From Bog-473 sp963840435 (GTDB taxonomy: Bacteria > Actinomycetota > Acidimicrobiia > Acidimicrobiales > RAAP-2), in contig CAWIYY010000015.1 in the NCBI GenBank assembly GCA_963840435.1, forward strand, positions 1 through 64,000: a stretch of 64,000 nucleotides of DNA. The letters are read 5' to 3'. Of this stretch, positions 1 through 10,496 are shown piece after piece (position 1 is the stretch's first letter; each line of letters opens with the position of its first letter). The notes beneath the pieces are model-generated. The model was not told where the DNA came from. It saw nothing but the letters and a program-made list of their open reading frames with translations, and did not search any database. The translations under genes were made by a program, and so were the position numbers.

Positions 1-228
1 TCGGGGTTGACCACCATGAGGTCGTGGGCGTCGAAGGCCTGCTCGAAGGGAAGGAACTGCGCCCGTGGCCTCCACCCGCTCCTCGTAGTGCGGGGTCGTG
101 TAGAAGGCGACCTCGTCACCCTGCTCGACCAGCCAGCGCACGGCCAGCAGCGGCACCGTGTGCCCCCCGGCCGGGGTGGTGCAGAGCAGGTAGCGCCGGC
201 GTCCCGGTGCCCCTGCGCCCTGCCCCAC
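1..228 (-). CDS. GT1/MGT-type glycosyltransferase, N-terminal part (truncated by window edge)
   Basis: Reading the minus strand from a GTG at 228 gives about 57 residues in one frame, including RYLLCTTPAGGHTVPLLA and then VEQGDEVAFYTTPHYEERVE. A one-base shift near position 57 continues as FLPFEQAFDAHDLMVVNP. A glycine-histidine turn after the first beta strand, followed by G-x-V-x-FYT, is typical of the N-terminal acceptor domain of macrolide-type (GT1, UGT-like) glycosyltransferases. The start lies just after the stop of the GH13 gene, so the two probably share an operon. Only the first 75 or so residues are in the window, the donor-binding half is missing, and the frame is broken, so the family call is moderate. 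Confidence 0.5.
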   Translation of the reverse strand, partial: MGQGAGAPGRRRYLLCTTPAGGHTVPLLAVRWLVEQGDEVAFYTTPHYEERVEATGAVPSLRAGLRRPRPHGGQPR

Positions 229-230
229 GA

Positions 231-1832
231 TCAGCCCGCCACCACCGCGCCGCTCCAGGCCGGCAGCTCCAGCACGTCGTCGACCTCCTGGCCCTCCAGG
301 GCGTGGTCGGTGGCCACGCGCACCGAGCCGCGCACCCCGGTGAAGGTCGCCGAGCCGTCGGACATGTTGAGGAGCACCGTCGTGGCCTCGCCCCGGCGGT
401 AGGCCCATGTGTCCGGGGGCGAGGGCAGCGAGACGTTGGCGCCGACGGCCAGGTCGTCCGAGGCCGTCCTCGCCGCGATGAAGCGGCGGCAGCACTCGAG
501 CACGGAGGCCGGATCACCCTCCTGGTCGGCCACGTTGCAGGCCGCCGGATCGGTCATGGGCAGCCACGTCCGCACCCCGGGCTCGCTGAAGCCGCCGTTG
601 GGCCCGCCGTTCCACACCATCGGCGTGCGCTCGGGGTCGCGCCCCGCGTACGGGTAGAAGCGGATTCCCACCGGGTCGAGCATCTGCTCCTTGGGCACCT
701 CGGCGTCGGGCAGGCCGATCTCGTCGCCGGCGTAGAGGAACGGCGTCCCGCGCAGGGTGAGGAGGATGAGCAGTGCCACCTTGACCTTGGCCGGATCGCC
801 CCGGCCCACCAGGGTGGTGGGGCGGAGAAGTAGTGGTTCGAGCCCGTGCCAGGTCGGCCAGGCGCCCTCGGGGAGCAGGGCCTCGGTGCCCTCGACCACC
901 TCGCGCCGCCGTTGGCCCTGCAACGGCGCGTTCATGAACTGGAAGTTGAAGCCACCGTGCAACTCGTCGCGCCCGCCGCCGTAGAAGCTCGTCAGCCGCT
1001 CGAGCGTCTCCACGTTGGTCTCGCCGATCAGCAGCCGCTGCGGCTCGTAGGTGTCGGCGATGGTGCGCCAGTGGCGCAGGATGTCGTGTGCCTCGGGACG
1101 ATCGGTGTTGTAGACGTAGCGCACGCCCATGAACTGCTGTTCGAGGGGATCGTCCTCGGTGGCCGGCGGGTTGTCGCGCAGCTCCTTGTCCTTGATCATC
1201 ATGTTGCAGACGTCGATGCGGAAGCCGGCCACGCCGCGGTCCCACCAGAAGCGCACGATGTCGTCGAACTCGCGGCGCACGTCGTCGCTCCCGCCAGTTG
1301 AGGTCCGGCTGCTGCGCCCTTGAAGTTGTGCAGGTAGAACTGGCCGCTGACCTCGTCGAACTCCCAGGCCGGGCCGCCGAAGATGCTGACCCAGTTGTTC
1401 GGGCGGGCTGCCGCCGGGCTTGGGGTCGGCCCAGACGTAGATAGTCGCGGTAGGTAGAGTCCTTCCCGCGCTGCGAGTCGACGAACCAGGCGTGCTGGCT
1501 GCTCGTGTGGTTGGGCACCAGGTCCATGGACCACGAATGCCCCGCGCCGCCCCCTCTCGGACCAACGTGTCGAGGTCGTCGAGCGTGCCGTAGGAGGGGT
1601 CGATGTCGCGGTAGTCCGAGACGTCGTAGCCCCAGTCACGGTTGGGCGAGCAGGTGACGGGCGAGAGCCAGACGCCGGTGATGTCGAGGCGGGCCAGGTG
1701 GTCCAGCTTCGAGATGATGCCCGGCAGATCTCCGATGCCGTCGCCGTTCGAGTCGGCGTAGGAGCGGGGGTAGATCTCAGTAAAGACGCCGCCGTGCCAC
1801 CAGCGGTCCGGGTCCGAGCTTTTCTGCGCCAT
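231..1832 (-). CDS. GH13 alpha-glucosidase / trehalose synthase-like enzyme, frameshifted
   Basis: Hydrolyses or transfers alpha-glucosides in the cytoplasm. The start MAQKSSDPDRWW is at 1832. GH13 landmarks appear in order: WLSPVTCSPNRDWGYDVSDY, then DLVPNHTSSQHAWF (region I), GFRIDVCNMM (region II, nucleophile Asp), LLIGETNVE (region III, acid/base Glu), then FLYAGDEIGLPD. They fall in different frames: shifts lie near 1560, 1440, 1410, 1310 and 800-850, and region IV (NHD) is garbled. The full length of about 533 residues matches the family. The start overlaps the SDR stop (TGATG), which indicates translational coupling. So many indels in one gene look like poor sequence at a contig end rather than decay. 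Oligo-1,6-glucosidase and sucrose- or trehalose-active enzymes cannot be told apart here. Confidence 0.8.
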   Translation of the reverse strand: MAQKSSDPDRWWHGGVFTEIYPRSYADSNGDGIGDLPGIISKLDHLARLDITGVWLSPVTCSPNRDWGYDVSDYRDIDPSYGTLDDLDTLVREGAARGIRGPWTWCPTTRAASTPGSSTRSAGRTLPTATIYVWADPKPGGSPPEQLGQHLRRPGLGVRRGQRPVLPAQLQGRSSRTSTGGSDDVRREFDDIVRFWWDRGVAGFRIDVCNMMIKDKELRDNPPATEDDPLEQQFMGVRYVYNTDRPEAHDILRHWRTIADTYEPQRLLIGETNVETLERLTSFYGGGRDELHGGFNFQFMNAPLQGQRRREVVEGTEALLPEGAWPTWHGLEPLLLRPTTLVGRGDPAKVKVALLILLTLRGTPFLYAGDEIGLPDAEVPKEQMLDPVGIRFYPYAGRDPERTPMVWNGGPNGGFSEPGVRTWLPMTDPAACNVADQEGDPASVLECCRRFIAARTASDDLAVGANVSLPSPPDTWAYRRGEATTVLLNMSDGSATFTGVRGSVRVATDHALEGQEVDDVLELPAWSGAVVAG

Positions 1833-2610
1833 CACACTGCTCCTATTGCGGTCATGCCGCCGTCGACCGCCACGCCGCTGGTGCCGGTCACGTAGGCGGC
1901 CTCGTCGGAGAGCAAGAAGCGCACCACGGCCGCCACGTCCTCGGGCCGGGCCAGGCGGCCCAGCGGCGTATGGGCTTCCAGGTTGTCCTTGGCACCCGGC
2001 ATGGCCAAGAGCGGCGCCAGCAGCGGGGTGTCCACCGCGCCAGGGCACACGGCATTGACCCGGATGCCCTCGGGCCCGAGCTGGGCGCAGGCGGCCCGGG
2101 TCAGGCCGAGCAGGCCCGCCTTCGAGGCGCAGTAGGCCGGGAGGAAGGTGCTGCCGATGGTGGCCTCGATGGAGGAGATGTAGACGATGCCGCCGCCGAG
2201 CCCGGGTTGGCCTCGAGCAGGCACTCGTGCACGGCCCGGCGCCAGGGTGGCCGCGGCGCGCAGGTTGACATCGAGCACGTCGTCCCAGCTCTCGTCGTCG
2301 ATCATGGTGACGGGCATCGCCCCGCCGATGCCTGCCGAGTGCGACAAGCCGCCCAACGGTCCCACCTGGGTCCGCGACCGCTTGGACCGCGGTGCGCAGC
2401 GAGGAGGTCTTCGTCACGTCCACCTTCATGCCGAACGAGCGCACCCCGTGCTGGTCCACGCAGCGCGGGCCACCCGGCGGGCCGCCACGAGTACGCGGTC
2501 CCAGATCGCCGCGCCACGTCCTGACTCGGCCAGGGCGAGCGCCGTGGCCTGACCGATGCCCGAGCCGCCGCCGGTCACCACCACGCCCGAGCCGGGGGCG
2601 GACAGCCCTC
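1832..2610 (-). CDS. SDR-family NAD(P)-dependent oxidoreductase, frameshifted
   Basis: Classical short-chain dehydrogenase. The dinucleotide-binding motif VVVTGGGSGIGQATALAL lies near 2540-2600. The catalytic part is IVYISSIEATIGSTFLPAYCASKAGLLGL, giving the Ser and the Y-x-x-x-K pair. IRVNAVCPGAVDTPLL and a C-terminal GTSGVAVDGGMT complete the fold. The pieces lie in three frames, with shifts near 2510, 2350-2400 and 2210. The stop TGA (1834-1832) overlaps the ATG of the GH13 gene. The true start is not resolved and could lie upstream of 2610, where the sequence is noisy. Substrate unknown; the sugar-enzyme neighbours hint at a sugar or polyol dehydrogenase, which is inference only. Confidence 0.75.
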
Positions 2611-2952
2611 CGGTGTGCGTGCGCCGGCGCACCGGTCGCGGCGCCCGCCGGGACGCACCGGCGCCGAGCGGCCCGGGCGTGCTCGTCCTCGAGCGGGGCG
2701 AGGTCCGCCGCCGCGTGGTGCCGGGCGACGCCGGGCTCTTCGGTCTTGCGGGCGCCATCGGCGGCCTTCCCTTCGTGTGCGGGTGCGGGACTCGGCTCGT
2801 CGTCGGCCCCCACTTTGGTGCAGTCGTCCGGGGAGCGTACCGACCCTGCCGCCACCACACCCGGACCACCGGGCCGCGGGACTGTCGGTCGTCGGCGAAG
2901 CCGACGTTCCGCGTCGCGTTGCTCGGTCATCACGGTCGGCGTCAGCCATGGT
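2611..2952. other. unassigned stretch between SDR and secreted-protein genes
   Basis: About 340 bases with long open frames in several phases, all rich in Arg, Pro and Gly as expected of random high-GC DNA. A minus-strand ATG at 2950 begins MADADRDDRATRRG but shows no recognisable domain. Frequent indels nearby prevent a decision. It may hold an N-terminal extension of the SDR or only spacer. Confidence 0.3.
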
Positions 2953-3700
2953 CAGGGATGCCCGGTCAGGAGCAGGAGCAGGTGCACCTGCTCGAGCGGC
3001 GTGAAGGGCTCGCCGTTGCCGTCGAAGGTGAGCTGCTGGAGCACCTTGCCTCTCGAAGTCGATCTGGGTGCTGGTGATCGTCATCTTCTTGCCAGGCAGC
3101 GTCGAGCGGGACCGTCATGGTGAAGCCGGTCAGCCCGGGCGCGGTCGCTCCCTGGTGGAGTGGGCTGATGCTGATGGAGTCGACGGTGGCGTGCGGACCC
3201 GCCTGCGCCTCGATGCTGGTCTGGACCGGAGCGACGCCGAGCAACCCCATGCAGACGGGCGTTCTCGGATTGGCCAGGGCCTTGTCGACCGCCTCGGCCC
3301 GGGCCGCCGTGGCGTAGACCGAGACGCTGTCTTCCACCGCCGACGAGCGGTCCGGGGACATGAAGTCGGGGCTGCTCACCTTCAGGGGCTTCACCGTGGC
3401 CACCCCGGGGCTGACGCCGAGGCACTTGGCGATGGGACCGGACGGGCGCGGCGTGCGTGGCCTTGTCGCCGCCGGTGGCCACCCAGCCGGCCGGCATGTC
3501 GGCCTCGGTCAGGACCACGGCCTTGGCCTGCTCCATCGGCGTCAGCGTCTTCGCGTCGTGGCCGGCGGGCGTGGCGGCGGCCGGACCGGAACCAATCAGC
3601 CCGGGACCGACCAGTGCGGCCACCAGGCCCGCCAGGCCGAGGCACACGGAGAGCCAAAGCCCCCCGACCGGGAGCGAAACCCGACGGAGCCCCGGGAATG
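2953..3700 (-). CDS. secreted or membrane-anchored protein of unknown function, frameshifted
   Basis: Not a family I recognise. Pieces in three frames join into one protein. A hydrophobic segment LWLSVCLGLAGLVAALVG comes first, followed by TPAGHDAKTLTPMEQAKAVV and ADMPAGWVATGGDKATHA. The central part contains VYATAARAEAVDKALANPRT and a single Cys in PVCMGLLGVAP. The C-terminal part reads MTITSTQIDFE, then GKVLQQLTFDGNGEPFTPLE, ending LLTGHP before TGA at 2955-2953. Shifts lie near 3445, 3080 and 3045. The layout of a signal or anchor helix plus a globular exported domain of about 200 residues resembles other actinobacterial exported proteins of unknown role. The start is unresolved because the upstream DNA is a C/G-rich repeat. 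Confidence 0.5.
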
Positions 3701-3732
3701 GCCGTCGACCCGCCGCACGGCAGAGACCGTAC

Positions 3733-3830
3733 CGGCCCCCGGCAACGGCCCCCCAACGGCCCCCGGCAACGGCCCCCCAACGGCCCCCGGCAACGGCCCC
3801 GGCGGCAACGGCCCCCGGCAACGGCCCCCG
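3733..3830. repeat. 24-bp tandem repeat, low complexity
   Basis: The unit CGGCCCCCGGCAACGGCCCC plus CCAA occurs at 3733-3756 and 3757-3780, with a partial copy from 3781. Shorter GGCAACGGCCCC units continue to about 3830. It lies between the secreted-protein gene and the groES control region. In one minus frame it encodes a GAVAGGRW repeat, but that is probably not translated. Confidence 0.8.
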
Positions 3831-3901
3831 AGCGGCCCGGGGCGCCCCCGCCGATCAGCACTCAAAGGTCGCGGTTGCCAACCACGGCCAGTCCCGCTAC
3901 T

Positions 3902-3928
3902 CTGGCACTCACAACCCGAGAGTGCTAA
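3902..3928 (+). promoter_or_regulatory. CIRCE operator (HrcA-binding) of groES-groEL
   Basis: The inverted repeat CTGGCACTC, 9-nt spacer, GAGTGCTAA closely matches the CIRCE consensus TTAGCACTC-N9-GAGTGCTAA. The right arm is perfect and the left arm differs at two outer bases. It lies 28 bp before the groES ATG, where HrcA repression is expected. Confidence 0.93.
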
Positions 3929-3955
3929 CGAATGTGCCAAGGAGGCCCTTTCACG

Positions 3956-4249
3956 ATGTCGAAGCTGCAGCCGCTCGATGACCGGATCGTCGTCCGTCCC
4001 GGCGAGTCCGAGGAGACCACCGCCTCTGGCCTGGTCATTCCCGACACGGCCAAGGAGAAGCCCCAGCAGGGTGAGGTGATCGCCGTGGGTCCGGGCCGCC
4101 GTTCCGAGGACACGGGCGAACTCATCCCCATGGACGTCAAGGTCGGAGACACCGTCGTCTACTCCAAGTACGGCGGCACCGAGTACATCCTCGAGGGTGA
4201 GGACGTCCTCATCCTCTCGGCCCGCGACATCCTGGCCAAGCTGGCCTGA
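3956..4249 (+). CDS. groES: co-chaperonin GroES (Cpn10)
   Basis: Heptameric lid of the GroEL chaperonin in the cytoplasm. The 97-residue protein MSKLQPLDDRIVVRPGESEE has the usual length. It carries the mobile-loop region SEETTASGLVIPDTAKEKPQ, the dome hairpin and the C-terminal DILAKLA typical of GroES. I chose the ATG at 3956 over the upstream in-frame ATG at 3932 because AAGGAGG (3939-3945) lies 10 nt before it and because family members begin here. It follows a CIRCE element and precedes groEL by about 160 bp, so heat-shock control by HrcA is expected. Confidence 0.97.
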   Translation: MSKLQPLDDRIVVRPGESEETTASGLVIPDTAKEKPQQGEVIAVGPGRRSEDTGELIPMDVKVGDTVVYSKYGGTEYILEGEDVLILSARDILAKLA

Positions 4250-4411
4250 GTCGTCGTCGCACGCGGTGAGCCGGCGCCCGCCGGCCCGGCCGCGCTGAGG
4301 TCAGCCCGCCGCCCCGGCCCCATCCGGATCGGCGCGGCGGCCTCCACCACATTTTCCAAGACCAAGAGCTCGAGAACTGTCCGAGAGCTCGAAGAGGAGT
4401 TCCTTTTCCCC

Positions 4412-6062
<1,651 letters not shown>

Positions 6063-6065
6063 GTC

Positions 6066-6085
6066 CCTCGCTTCGAGCGAGGTTT
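6066..6085 (+). terminator. putative groEL terminator
   Basis: Seven-base stem CCTCGCT / AGCGAGG with a TCG loop, followed by TTT, starting 4 bp after the groEL stop. Confidence 0.6.
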
Positions 6086-6136
6086 ATGATTGCGTGACCT
6101 GGGGATACAACCGGGAAACGGATCGTGTCGGGTGCT

Positions 6137-6162
6137 GCAGCCGGGTCTTCTGACCCGGCTGC
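6137..6162 (+). terminator. strong hairpin, second terminator after groEL
   Basis: A perfect 11-bp stem GCAGCCGGGTC / GACCCGGCTGC closes a TTCT loop. No T-tract follows, as is common for actinobacterial terminators. It separates the chaperonin operon from the next gene. Confidence 0.6.
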
Positions 6163-6321
6163 GGCGCGTCACGGGTGACTGTCTCCGGCCGCCGACCCTA
6201 GGAAAAACCCCTTCTCCGTAGTACCTTGCACCTGGGTTGAATGCACCTCCGCCCGGGTTCCGTTCGATCGATCGAGCTCGGCGGGTGCGTCATCGGGGCC
6301 CAAGCAGGAGAAGGGGTATCT

Positions 6322-7935
6322 ATGCGTGCCACCAGCTCGACCCTGCGCCACGCCTTGCGCACCAGTGGCAAGCTCCGTGTCGGTCTCGCCACGTTGCTGG
6401 CCAGCTCGGCCCTCGTCTCGGCGATGGTGGTTTCCGCCTCCAGTGCCGGCGCAGACGCGCCGACGGTGACGAACTGCAACAGCAGCGGCTCGGGCTCTCT
6501 CGCCGATGTCGTGGGCGGTGCAGCAGCCGGCTCCACCGTCATGTTCTCGGTGACGTGCCCGTCCACCTCGCCGATCACCCTCACCTCGACGATCAACCTG
6601 ATCGTCCCGGTCACCATCGACGGTCCGGGTGCGAGCGCGATGGTGGTGGACGGCTCCGGCACGACGGCCTTCGAGGTCTCCTCGGACGTCACCGGAGTCA
6701 CCCTGTCGGGTCTCACCGTCGAGAACGCCGTCCCCGCCGTCGTCAACCTCGGCACGCTGACCCTCAGCGACTGCACCATGACGGGAAACCTGGCCTCGAA
6801 CGACGGTGGTGCCGTCGAGAACGACGGCGATCTCACCATCGACTCGAGCACCTTCACACACAACGCGGCCGCGGCGCCCACGACGGGCGGCGCCATCGAG
6901 AGCTCCGGCGGATCGGTCTCCATCACCGGCTCCACCATCTCGGACAACAATGTCGGGATCGGGTCCGGCGGCGGCATCGAGAACGACGCAGGCACCATGA
7001 GCGTTGTCGATACGACCATCACGGGCAACACCGCGAACGGACCCGGCGGAGGGATCTACAACGCCGGCACCATGTCCGTGACGGACAGCACCATCGACCA
7101 CAACCTCGGGGTGCGAGGCGGAGGGGGGATCAACAACGCCGGCTCCATGTCCATCGCCGACAGCACCATTGCGCTCAACATCATCGAAGGGGGAGGTGGC
7201 GGAGGCATTCTGAACACGGGGACCCTCGCGGTCACGGCGAGCACGGTGACGCAGAACAGCCACCGCACCATCTTCAGACACAACGATGGCGGCGGAATCA
7301 AGAACGTCAGCGGTTCGGTCACGCTGGCCGCGACCGTGGTGGCAGAGACGTCTCCCGTCGACTGCGTCGGGGTGATCACCGATGCCGGCTACAACCTCGA
7401 TGACGACGGGTCGTGCGGCTTCTCGGCCACCAATCACAGCTTCTCGCACGTGAAGCCGCACTTCGGACCGCTCCAGGGCAATGGTGGTCCGACCGAGACC
7501 GAGGAGCCAGCCCTCGGCAGTCCCGTGCTCAACGACATCCCGGTGGGAGCCACCGCCAACTCGACCACCTTGTGTCCCGGCACCGATCAGCGCGGCGTCA
7601 CCCGTCCCCAGGCCAGCGCATGCGACATCGGGGCCGTCGAGCTGTCGGCGACCCCGCAGGACATCACCAGTGCCGACCAGGTCACGGTCCCGGCCCGCCA
7701 GCCCTTCGCCTTCACGATCACCACCACTGGCTCCCCGACGCCGTCGATCTCCATCATCGGGAAACCACCACGGAAGTTGACCTTCGTGGACAACGGCAAT
7801 GGCACGGCCACCATCTCCGGCAGAGCGAAGCAGGTCGGTTCGTCCGCACCCATCATCAAGGCCACCTTCGGGTCCGGATCCACGCAGTACGTCGTGTTGC
7901 AGGTCCTCACGCTGAGCGTCACTTCTGCGTCGTAA
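6322..7935 (+). CDS. secreted parallel beta-helix protein with C-terminal Ig-like domain
   Basis: Exported protein of 537 residues. The start ATG at 6322 is preceded by AGGAGAAGGGG (6307-6317) and followed by a signal peptide: basic MRATSSTLRHALRTSGKLR, hydrophobic VGLATLLASSALVSAMVV, and cleavage near SSAGADA. The middle consists of imperfect repeats such as TMSVVDTTITGNTANGPGGG, each forming a rung of a right-handed beta helix. This pattern occurs in choice-of-anchor-Q and polymorphic outer-membrane-type proteins. After about residue 430 a DITSADQVTVPARQPFAF segment resembles putative-Ig (cadherin-like) domains. No sortase motif or membrane anchor is seen. A surface or matrix role, possibly polysaccharide binding, is inference. 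Confidence 0.8.
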   Translation: MRATSSTLRHALRTSGKLRVGLATLLASSALVSAMVVSASSAGADAPTVTNCNSSGSGSLADVVGGAAAGSTVMFSVTCPSTSPITLTSTINLIVPVTIDGPGASAMVVDGSGTTAFEVSSDVTGVTLSGLTVENAVPAVVNLGTLTLSDCTMTGNLASNDGGAVENDGDLTIDSSTFTHNAAAAPTTGGAIESSGGSVSITGSTISDNNVGIGSGGGIENDAGTMSVVDTTITGNTANGPGGGIYNAGTMSVTDSTIDHNLGVRGGGGINNAGSMSIADSTIALNIIEGGGGGGILNTGTLAVTASTVTQNSHRTIFRHNDGGGIKNVSGSVTLAATVVAETSPVDCVGVITDAGYNLDDDGSCGFSATNHSFSHVKPHFGPLQGNGGPTETEEPALGSPVLNDIPVGATANSTTLCPGTDQRGVTRPQASACDIGAVELSATPQDITSADQVTVPARQPFAFTITTTGSPTPSISIIGKPPRKLTFVDNGNGTATISGRAKQVGSSAPIIKATFGSGSTQYVVLQVLTLSVTSAS

Positions 7936-7944
7936 AGGACGTCG

Positions 7945-8670
7945 CTACGAGGCTTCGGCCCAGCCGGGCAGGATCTCACGGCAGAGGTCGAGAAAGGCGT
8001 AGTCCGGCGCATACCACTCTCGGAGGTTCTGCCTGCCCAGGTCCGACAATTCCGGCTTGTCCAGGGGAGCTCTATTCGCCTTCCTCGGGTCGGCCGGTGG
8101 CTCCAGTTTCTCGAAGCCGAGCGCACGGGCGAGCGGCCTCAGGTCCAAGTGCTCCTGGTGACCGACCCACAGGATGTGGTCCGCCCGGCTCCTGAAATAG
8201 TCGGCGTCGCCGAACCAATCCCAGTAGGACGAGCGGACGTGGACAATCCCACGCATGGCGGCTTCGGCCGCGCGTTGCACAGCGCCACCAGCGGTCAACG
8301 CAACGGCCAGCTCATCTGGTGAGTGAAAGCGAATGAACGCCGCTACCTCTTCCTCGCTCCAGGGAAAGTTGAACTTCGGTTGGCCTTGACGCTGTCTGCT
8401 CACAAACCCACTGACGTAGCGCTCGATGGGGTCGCGGACGGTGAAGAAGAAATGGTCCTCCTCTGGAATCGCGGCCAGGTGGATTTCGTGTCCCCGCACC
8501 ACGACGCAGGTGACAGGCCGGGCGAACCCTCGGAGCAACCTGCGCGAGCGCCACCTTCAGGCCGAGCCGACCGGTTTGCGGTGGCCGACGTGCAGAAAGG
8601 GGCGACCGGTGCTCGAGAGGAACCGGAACTCCGAGCCGCGATCGACAGCCCGGCCCAGGCGAGAGTGCAT
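7945..8670 (-). CDS. sulfotransferase, Sulfotransfer_2-like (type C), frameshifted near the N-terminus
   Basis: Predicted PAPS-dependent sulfotransferase. The in-frame part holds the 3'-phosphate-binding strand FTVRDPIERYVSGFVSRQ and the C-terminal LREWYAPDYAFLDLCREILP. The N-terminus lies in other frames. From ATG 8670, MHSRLGRAVDRGSEFRF leads to PFLHVG, equivalent to the FLHIGKTAGTAL 5'-sulfate loop of its paralogue at 14164. Two or three shifts lie between 8530 and 8600. Length with shifts repaired is about 240 residues. The gene is convergent with the beta-helix gene and divergent from a methyltransferase. The acceptor is unknown. Whether it is active depends on whether these shifts are real. 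Confidence 0.8.
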
Positions 8671-8725
8671 CTTCGCAAGTACGACTCAGAGGACTCCAGC
8701 AATCCGATGCCCCAACTGTGGCTGA

Positions 8726-9694
8726 TTGTGGGAGAACCACGCGTTGCTCGACATCGGCTGCGGCTCGCTACGAGCAGGACGACTCTTCATCCCTTACCTC
8801 AGAGAGAGTCGGTACTTCGGAATCGAGCCGAACCGTTGGCTCGTCGAAGAGGGCATCAAGGAGAACGTCGGCGACGATCTGGTTGCCCTGAAGCGGCCGT
8901 CATTCTCCTTCCGCGACGACTTCTCGGCCGCCGAGTTCGACGTGCAGTTCGACTACGTGATCGCCCAGTCGATCTTCAGCCACTGCGGCCCCGACATGAT
9001 CAGCAAGTGCTTCCATGCCGTGGCGCAGGTGCTCAAACCCGATGGGATCATGGCGGTGAACTTCAGCGAGTGCGCGTGGCCTGCAGAGAGCAACGCAGAG
9101 CCCGGCTGGATCTACCCGACCAACGTCAGCTATCGCGCCGCCACGGTCCGCAAACTCGCAGCCGACGCCGGCCTCGTCGCCGTGCGGATTCCATGGAAAC
9201 ACGCGGGAGAGCTGGTCTGGTTGGGCTTGTCCTTCGACAAGTCACGACTCCCGACCCTGGCCGAGCGGCGAAAGCTCACGGGAGCGACGGTGAGTCGCCC
9301 TCGCGAATCTTTTCGAGGCAGAGCACGCTACAGCGCCGGCTTTGAAGTCAAGAAGCGGCTCGATCCTCCTGCCCTTGTGGCTTCGCCCTTGGCGCTTCAC
9401 ACGAGGAGCGTCGTATCGCGGCGACGAGGGGTCGCTAGGCCGTCCAGTACAGCCGAGATCGCTGCATCGTGGCCGCCTCAGGGCGAGCGGAGAACGAAGT
9501 GGCCGACCTGCTCTCCGAGCCCGCTCCGGCACGAGGTGCGCACGCCTGCGGTCGTCCCTGCGATCGTGCGACGGCGTCCAGCCTCCTCGCTCCTGCAGTT
9601 CGGGCAAATGGATCGAGCGAATCCTTCGGGCCGACTGTACTCGGCCGACGAGTGCCGACCGGATGGATCGGACCTTGACGCAATCCGCGCCTGA
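8726..9694 (+). CDS. class I SAM-dependent methyltransferase
   Basis: Motif I ALLDIGCGSLRAGRLFIPYL, the acidic strand-2 end YFGIEPNRWLVEEG, the motif II/III region QFDYVIAQSIFSHCG and VLKPDGIMAVNF define a Rossmann-type methyltransferase. Its domain ends near 9290. The next 130 residues are Arg/Pro/Ser-rich and look like read-through in a wrong frame, so the true stop may be earlier or hidden by an indel. The first codon here is a weak TTG only a few residues before motif I. Relatives carry 20-40 more residues, so the N-terminus is probably missing or frameshifted as well. It is divergent from a sulfotransferase. Substrate unknown. Confidence 0.75.
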   Translation: MWENHALLDIGCGSLRAGRLFIPYLRESRYFGIEPNRWLVEEGIKENVGDDLVALKRPSFSFRDDFSAAEFDVQFDYVIAQSIFSHCGPDMISKCFHAVAQVLKPDGIMAVNFSECAWPAESNAEPGWIYPTNVSYRAATVRKLAADAGLVAVRIPWKHAGELVWLGLSFDKSRLPTLAERRKLTGATVSRPRESFRGRARYSAGFEVKKRLDPPALVASPLALHTRSVVSRRRGVARPSSTAEIAASWPPQGERRTKWPTCSPSPLRHEVRTPAVVPAIVRRRPASSLLQFGQMDRANPSGRLYSADECRPDGSDLDAIRA

Positions 9695-9738
9695 CAGCCA
9701 AAGGACCCGCATCGAACTGGCTGTGTCACACTGGCGCG

Positions 9739-10269
9739 GTGGCGGTCGAGAAGCCGAGTTCGCGGCGCACCCTTGTCTCGGTCCTGACGATGCCGGCAGT
9801 GATCCTCTTTGGTGTACTCGGCCTGGTTGGTTGCTCCGAATCCGTGGCCGCGGCCACGTCGACGGGATCCCCGAAGTCCTCGCGATCTTCGGCACCGCTT
9901 GTTGCCCCGAAGACGTCCGTGGCGCAGGACAGGAAGTACCTGACCAACGTCACCGTGGCCGATCCCGGGCTGGTCAGCTATGAGCAGAAGCAGGGAAATG
10001 TCGCGTTCCGCGCCCTCTTGACCGATGGTTCCGCCTTCTGCGCGCTGCTCAAGCGCGGGGGAGGCATCGACGAAGCCCTCGTGGACGAGGCGACCGGCGT
10101 GCGGAGCACGGAATCCCAGACGCATCTCCCCCTGAAGGTCGCGACCTTCAACACGGTTGAGGCGGTGGCCCTCCTGACGCTGTGCCCCTCCGAGCAGAAA
10201 CTGGTTCCGGCGTCGGTCCGCTCGAAGATCCGCAGTCTCGGAAAGGCGCTGGCCGAGAAATCGAGTTGA
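9739..10269 (+). CDS. putative lipoprotein
   Basis: 176 residues from a GTG. An N-terminal basic stretch and hydrophobic run VLTMPAVILFGVLGLVGC end in a lipobox (LVGC), so the mature protein should be diacylated at Cys about 32 and tethered outside the membrane. A Ser/Ala/Pro linker follows. A helical domain with two further Cys (SAFCALLKRGG and LTLCPSEQ) then suggests a disulfide. The architecture is reminiscent of DUF732-like exported actinobacterial domains, but I cannot assign a family. No operon partner is evident. Confidence 0.65.
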   Translation: MAVEKPSSRRTLVSVLTMPAVILFGVLGLVGCSESVAAATSTGSPKSSRSSAPLVAPKTSVAQDRKYLTNVTVADPGLVSYEQKQGNVAFRALLTDGSAFCALLKRGGGIDEALVDEATGVRSTESQTHLPLKVATFNTVEAVALLTLCPSEQKLVPASVRSKIRSLGKALAEKSS

Positions 10270-10496
10270 GCCGGCGCAGGTTTGCGCGGTTCTTGGCGGC
10301 GACAGCGCGTGTCATTGCAATACCGATTCGTGTGCGCTCGCCCCAAAGCTGAACGCGATCTCTGGAGCGAAGAGTGGTTCGCGATTCGGTCACAGAGAAA
10401 TAAGGCACTCGTAGCGCAATGTCATCAACGGCGTAACCCGCCGACCGTAGGTTGCTGCCAACCCTTGCGGATCTCAAGGTCAATTGAGGAGGATTG

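Noticed and set aside
3081..3821. Long minus-strand frame with GAVAGGRW repeats
   Set aside because: The repeat part is the translated 24-bp C/G repeat next to the CIRCE region. Only the later part, with the hydrophobic segment, was kept as the secreted protein.
3733..3830. CRISPR-like array
   Set aside because: Units are contiguous with no unique spacers and are low-complexity C/G.
6169..7461. 430-residue minus-strand frame opposite the beta-helix gene
   Set aside because: Shadow of the secreted protein: composition is Arg/Asp/Gly/Val-rich and no motif is present, while the plus frame has a signal peptide and clear repeats.
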